Shown: positions 59,098-64,000 of the stretch, one piece after another
Layout: every line of letters starts with the position of its first letter
Position numbering within the stretch: position 1 is the stretch's first letter
Assembly (NCBI RefSeq): GCF_030867095.1
Contig: NC_081828.1
Span: forward strand, 4,093,501 to 4,157,500
Length of the DNA: 64,000 bases
Source: Alligator mississippiensis
Lineage: Eukaryota > Chordata > Crocodylia > Alligatoridae
Direction: 5' to 3'
The notes under the pieces: model-generated
Databases searched by the model: none
The model's input: only the letters and a program-made list of their open reading frames with translations
Told to the model about the DNA's origin: nothing
Translations under genes and position numbers: made by a program

Positions 59098-59809
59098 GAA
59101 TGACCTGCTGGGTGGCACAGAGGTGGAAAGGGATCTTGGAGTCCTAGTGGACTCCAAGTTGAACATGAGCCGGCAGTGTGACGAAGCCATCAGAAAAGCC
59201 AATGGCACTTTATCGTGCATCAGCAGATGCATGACAAATAGGTCCAGGGAGGTGATACTTCCCCTCTATAGGGCGTTGGTCAGACCGCAGTTGGAGTACT
59301 GCGTGCAATTCTGGGCGCCGCACTTCAAGAAGGATGCGGATAACCTGGAGAGGGTACAGCGAAGGGCAGCTCGTATGGTCAAGGGCCTGCAGACCAAGCC
59401 CTACGAGGAGAGACTAGAGAAACTGGACCTTTTCAGCCTCCGCAAGAGAAGGTTGAGAGGCGACCTTGTGGCTGCCTATAAGTTCATCACGGGGGCACAG
59501 AAGGGAATTGGTGAGGATTTATTCACCAAGGCGCCCCCGGGGGTTACAAGAAACAATGGCCACAAGCTAGCAGAGAGCAGATTTAGACTGGACAGTAGGA
59601 AGAACTTCTTCACAGTTCGAGTGGCCAAGGTCTGGAACGGGCTCCCAAGGGAGGTGGCGCTCTCCCCTACCCTGGGGGTCTTCAAGAGGAGGTTAGACGA
59701 GTATCTAGCTGGGGTCATCTAGACCCAGCACTCTTTCCTGCTTATGCAGGGGGTCGGACTCGATGATCTATTGAGGTCCCTTCTGACCCTAACATCTATG
59801 AATCTATGA
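59098..59809 (+). mobile_element. CR1 LINE, best-preserved copy, ATCTATGA-type tail
   Basis: An open frame of 199 codons (59123-59722) encodes the reverse-transcriptase thumb and C-terminus: ERDLGVLVDSKLNMSRQCDE, LPLYRALVRPQLEYCVQFWA, LERVQRRAARMVKGLQ, LFSLRKRRLRGDLVAAYKF, and a VWNGLPREVALSPTLGVFKR tail. A stop, about 75 bases of 3' UTR and the tail ATCTATGAATCTATGA (59794-59809) follow. It is a typical 5'-truncated insertion. The uninterrupted frame suggests it is the youngest CR1 here. The upstream endonuclease and palm domains are absent, so it is not autonomous. Confidence 0.9.
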
Positions 59810-59819
59810 ATCCAACCAC

Positions 59820-60420
59820 AGTCCTGTGGTCCTGGTTCCTGCTCAGGCCCTCATGGACTCTGGGCCCCTTGACTCCTGGCCTTGCTCTTTGCAGGCTCTG
59901 AGCTTGTGCCCCCAGTCTGCTGTCTGTCACCAGAGTCTGGCCTGCAACAGCACCTAGGATCTGGGGTGGGAGGAGTGGGGGGTTCCATCTCAGTGGCCTC
60001 CTCCACCTCTACAGCCACAACCTGGTCCTGCAGCATGAACAAAAACCAAGACGCGATTGTTTGCTCCAAGCTCAAAGGTTCCCCTCTTGGGGTCAATCTT
60101 GCCCCATGGAAGCCCTTGCCCAAAGGCTACTTATCAGCTCCCGGTTCAGGATGCATGTTTTCCTCCACCTTCACTGCAGCTCCAAGTCCTTCCTGTGCAG
60201 GCTGGAGTCCTTCCTTGAACCCTCCAGCCTGGAGCCCTGTCCCCTGCAGCCAGGCTGCCCCTCCAGCTTGGGGCTTGTTCTTATAAGTCCCTTCCTGGCT
60301 ACCTGACCTTCCACTTCTGCCCCAGGTCACTTGGATGGACTGGTCATAGGGCTCCCTGCCTGCTTTAGCTTGTCCCAGGGGTTGGGGAAGGCCAGTGAGC
60401 CCTGGGCATCCCTTCCTCTT
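59820..60420 (-). mobile_element. Possible LTR or LTR-retroelement remnant (fossil)
   Basis: On the minus strand a G/C-rich stretch leads to GGGACTTATAAGAAC (TATA-like, about 60290-60276), then a GCAGCCTGGCTGCAGGGG region and an open but unassigned stretch. No terminal repeats could be paired, so family and ends are uncertain. Confidence 0.3.
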
Positions 60421-60989
60421 CTAGTAATGAGGTAGAAATACATAACGATACAATAATAGCAATATAATTAGTGAGACCATTTGGTCTTGGCACCTGCATG
60501 AATCAACAGAATGGCTCTGCATCACCACTCGAGGTCCTGAAGCCTGACGTTTCCTCAAACTATCCCCTCAAGCAGATTTCTAAGTCCTATGATGCAGGTG
60601 GAAACAGGAGGAATAAGAGGCTGCCTCCTTGTGAAAAAAAACTAAGGGGAAGATAGAGTGATGGTCATTGCATAGCTTTACATGATATTGATATTCCCCA
60701 TCACTTCTAGGAGTGGAACCTCCTCATGGATCCTCTCCAGAATCAAATCTGAGATGCGCCAAGAATGACCCTAGATCATCTCAGACCTGCCCTTGTCAGC
60801 ACCAGACATCCATATCCCAAGCAGCAAGAAACCCTTGTGCAGCAGCTGCAGCCTAACCATAGAGCTGTTACAGGCTGCCTGCTTGTTGAACTCTACCACG
60901 CTAGCGCTGGAAACACAGGCTCTTCTTGGCTGATGCTTTGCTGTGTTTCAAGCCAAACCAAGTGAGAGAACAAACTACTTCCCTATAGA
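60421..60989. other. No gene recognised
   Basis: Unique sequence. Confidence 0.4.
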
Positions 60990-61115
60990 ACCAAAGGTAA
61001 TTCTACGCCTCAGTTTCCCCATCCATAAAATGGGAATAACATTTCCTTTCTCCCACTGCTGCCCCATCTTGCCTATTTAGATTGCAAATTCTGCTCTCCA
61101 TGGATTGTCCCCAGT
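60990..61115 (-). repeat. MIR/L2-type remnant
   Basis: CGCCTCAGTTTCCCCATCCA then TAAAATGGGAATAAC is the diagnostic MIR core in reverse. TAGATTGCAAATTCTGCTCT continues like an L2/MIR tail. Confidence 0.7.
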
Positions 61116-62043
61116 TACATCAGGGGTTTCAATCTATAACCTGAACAGCAACACAAAGTGTGTGGAGATGCAGGAGATCAGAACAGGGGTTGACACAGAG
61201 CATCCAGTGCCAGGAAGTTTGTGTTGGATGACTCCATTGCTCACGAGTACTCAAGCTGGGAGGCAGGGGAGGAAACAGCAGAAAACCAGCAGAAGTCAGC
61301 TCAGAGAATTACCAAAAGAAATGCAATAAATTCCCCAGATGGTACTTCACTTTTTCATTGCATTGCACACGGCATCTTTCTTATCTCCTCATGTTAGATA
61401 GCGTTAATAAACCCACAGTCCTGTCCAGAAGGACCTGCCATAAACATTACACAGGAATTTAGGAATTTATTGCATTCTTTTCTCTTTCCCCCTTCCCCCT
61501 CCAAGGCCCTATTTCAAACAGGAGATGAGTTTTTGATGCATGGGGAGAGACGCACACTGCACCCGAAGGAGCATGGGAAAGCCTGAGAGATGAACACGGA
61601 GGCTCCTGGCGGGGAGATGATCAGTCAGACTTGACTGTTTGCGAAGGCAGGAGCTGAATCAATGCTTCATTTCAGCTTTGCCATCCACATTATCTGATTG
61701 GAATAAAGGGCAGAAGTGCTGCTCAAGGAACAGAGCAGGAGGCATTTTCCAGTATATTTTTGGGGCAGTTAGAAGGAGCCTGAAGCTACTAGAAGAGTAT
61801 GTGGCCTGTGGCATCATGTTAAGTGCCACCCAGGTTGAGGCTATGGACCACTTCAAGCCCATGTGCTCTAGATAGGATTTAGGTGGCACAAAGGTCTTAT
61901 ACCAACCTGAAGCATAAGGGTGAATGGCTTTGTTCTAGACTGATGGATCAACAATCCCAATTACCAGGGGGGAATCGTATCCAAATCTAATCCACCCCAT
62001 CTGGGATCGTCTAATAAAGCTTAGCTCTTTCATAACAGCTTTC
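61116..62043. other. No gene recognised
   Basis: Unique sequence; a 78-codon frame at 61639-61875 has no domain. Confidence 0.4.
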
Positions 62044-62051
62044 ATCTAGAG

Positions 62052-62451
62052 CAGAGGTGCTCAGCCCCTGACCCGTGGCCCAGATCCAGCCCCCAGTGCC
62101 ATCATTCAGCCCATGGTCTTGCACACTTGATAGGGCACAAAAGGCAATGTGGGGCCCAATCCTAGAATTTGGGGCAAGATGGAGAGGGCACACAACTGTG
62201 GGACCCCAATCCTGGCATGTAGGGCCAGGTGAAGGCAGTGCGGGTCAAACCCGGTGCAGGTCAAACCATGGGGTCCCAAGCCGTGGATGCAGAGGCAGCA
62301 TCAGGCCAATCCCTGTGTGCAGGGGCAGCCTTGACCACACAGGGCTGATCTAGGCATGCAGGCCTGACTGCAGCACAGGGTCTGATCCAGCCCATAGACT
62401 GGCCCTATGCCACTCATCAGGCCCATGGGGCTAAAAGGTTGAGCACCACTG
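62052..62451. mobile_element. Non-autonomous hAT element with near-perfect target duplication
   Basis: Left end CAGAGGTGCTCAGCC, right end GGTTGAGCACCACTG (inverted CAGTGGTGCTCAACC). Target duplication ATCTAGAG (62044-62051) / ATCTAGGG (62452-62459), 7 of 8. The interior repeats a loose GGGRCCCAATCCTRG...AGGGCCAGG unit. 400 bp, no transposase. Confidence 0.8.
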
Positions 62452-62669
62452 ATCTAGGGAGCTTCAAGTGCACCCCCTTGGTCTTGGGGTGGGCAGTAAT
62501 CACTCTGAGCCAAGGGTGACTGAAAGAAATCCTCCTTGCACAATGGTGATGGAGCATCAGCTGCCTCTGCTTAACAGGGAATGGGCTGCTGCAATGCCCC
62601 CGACCACACACCTCCTCGGGGAAGCTAAACCACTTGAACGGTACAGTGCCGACACTACAGCTGTCATCC

Positions 62670-62755
62670 ACCTCACTTTGCATATGGGGAAACTGAGGCA
62701 CAGAGGGGAGAAATGACAGCAGCCAGCTGGATGACACATATTAGCAGTCTTAGGA
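62670..62755 (+). repeat. MIR-type remnant
   Basis: CATATGGGGAAACTGAGGCA then CAGAGGGGAGAAATGACAGC is the conserved MIR core. Confidence 0.7.
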
Positions 62756-63246
62756 ATGGGGAGTAATAGAGGAAGCTAATGGCAGCTATATGCAATTCCT
62801 AGCCAGTCCAGACCAGTCAATAACCACTTGCTGGTTGCTTACCCGTGATCAGGTGGTGAGTGATTTCAGCTTCAAGCCTTGTTTAAAGGGAGCTCGTTAG
62901 TGAATTCACCCAGCTGTGCTCTTTCCAGTCACTGAAGGATACTGTTAGGCTACAATACTGCTTCTTTTTTTTTTTTTTAATAGGTACCATTGCTTCAGGT
63001 TTCCTGCTGGTGCCACAGCTCCAGACATCAGGGTTTAATGTGAGAAGTCTAGACAACCTCCAAAAAAAACAAAACAAAAAACAAGATTAGAGTGAAAAGT
63101 CATCCAGATAAATATACAAATCACAGCCTCTCCAGGAGGAAACACACATGTCTGTAATGGTGTGGTGCGCAGATCAAGTCATTTTGCAGGGTGGGAAGGA
63201 AAGATACTGCAGAGACTCAGGAAAAACCCTTCACAGATTCAGTATA
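62756..63246. other. No gene recognised; T tract and A-rich tract
   Basis: A T-only run lies at about 62965-62979 and a CAAAACAAAAAACAAG stretch near 63068-63085. Nothing else supported. Confidence 0.45.
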
Positions 63247-63330
63247 GGGGATGGTAACGTATAGCCCGTGGGTCAGATCTGGCTTGCAGAGCTGGTAGAC
63301 ATGGCCTGCAGACCCCCAAAGGCTTTGCCT
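63247..63330 (+). mobile_element. Partial left end of the hAT family seen at 62052
   Basis: GTATAGCCCGTGGGTCAGAT then CTGGCTTGCAGAG parallels the GACCCGTGGCCCAGATCCAG stretch just inside the left end of the 62052 element. No right end found. Confidence 0.35.
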
Positions 63331-64000
63331 ATGCCTATGCCTGCATTTGGGATAAGCAGTGAGAGCTGTTTTGGGGCCAGGCCACTTCCAGCTGTGCCTT
63401 TGCTGCTCCTGCTGCTTCTCCCTGCTCCCCGCAGCCTTCCCCCCACCTGGGGAATGGGTGCATCTTCTAGCTGCCAGGGAGGGGCACCAGGGCTGGCAGC
63501 TGCATTCATGCCTCCACCTGCCCGGCCCCAGGGCAGCTCCCCACGGACCGGAGCTGGGCTGTTCCAGCTGATGGCTCGACAAGGTCACCGGTCGCGGTTC
63601 CTCAAGGTGGAATAAACGCTCTTCAGGAAGTCCTCTCATGAGACAGCAAAGTCAGACAGCGCCCACTCATCAGCGGCACTGAGTCACCGAGAGACTGCTG
63701 ACCTCAGCTCCGTGACGGATGCTCAGTCCTTGGGAAATTGCTCATAAGCTCCATGAGGGGTGTTTGCGGGCAAAGTGCTCATGCAGAGGTCACGCTCTGG
63801 CCTACTGTTATTGGATGCCAGGTTCCCTCCATCTGCAGACTGGGTAAGTGTCTATTGATGCCCGTCTGCTCAGAGGCAGACACAACATTTGAGCTGACAA
63901 CCAGCGATGCATTTAGGTTGCACCCAGAAAGCTAGAAGCCAGTGGTGCTGATTTGTCTTGCAATGGGTTGGGAGGATAGGTGCACAGATGCACACACACG
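63331..64000. other. No gene recognised
   Basis: GC-rich at 63380-63560 with overlapping short frames and no domain. The final bases begin a CA repeat. Confidence 0.4.

Noticed and set aside
59123-59722. 199-codon frame as a host gene
   Set aside because: It is the CR1 reverse-transcriptase C-terminus with the CR1 3' tail directly after it.

Overview
The window is vertebrate nuclear DNA: mostly intergenic or intronic sequence with one convincing protein-coding gene. The dominant repeats are 5'-truncated CR1 LINEs, about 15 pieces in both orientations, ending in either (ATTCTATG)n or (ATCTATGA)n. With them are short MITE-like elements, non-autonomous hAT elements, ancient MIR/L2 remnants and LTR fossils. 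This mix fits a non-avian archosaur or a turtle. A crocodilian is my best guess, from the CR1 diversity plus abundant palindromic MITEs; this is inference and was not checked by search.

The gene is on the minus strand. Its only recognised coding exon (34158-34788) encodes a 182-residue protein with two membrane segments, clustered cysteines and a Ser/Thr-rich tail. A strong 3' splice site lies at 34789-34790. About 6 kb upstream is a CpG island (about 40590-41073) containing a good minus-strand donor (GT at 40734-40733). Joining the two leaves an in-frame TGA upstream and no ATG before the proposed start, which supports a non-coding first exon. The putative 3' UTR region carries a long inverted repeat (33702-33715 / 33900-33913). 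Directly upstream of the promoter is a mosaic (TG)n/(AG)n array of about 1.85 kb (41074-42917). It is open in several frames and produces large spurious reading frames.

Layout: 1-9.7 kb is CR1 fragments in otherwise plain sequence. 9.75-10.7 kb is a decayed jockey-like LINE. 11-13.1 kb and 21-22 kb hold palindromic MITEs. 14.25-14.75 kb is a solo LTR. 17.7-20.1 kb has two hAT-like elements, one with a perfect 8-bp target duplication. 24-31.3 kb mixes CR1, MITEs, MIR and a 41-bp x 5 tandem array. 33.7-43 kb is the gene, its promoter and the microsatellite. 43-44 kb has two abutting LINEs. 49-50.5 kb has an inverted/tandem repeat cluster and a candidate LTR. 55 kb has a local direct duplication. 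58-63 kb has three hAT-type MITEs and the best-preserved CR1, with a 199-codon reverse-transcriptase C-terminal frame.

I found no tRNA, rRNA, CRISPR or operon-like structure. I did not find a convincing undescribed biological system. The most rewarding items are the gene/promoter/microsatellite arrangement, the 3' inverted repeat, the MITE family with shared flanks, and two unexplained local duplications (55.1/55.5 kb and 35.2/36.5 kb).
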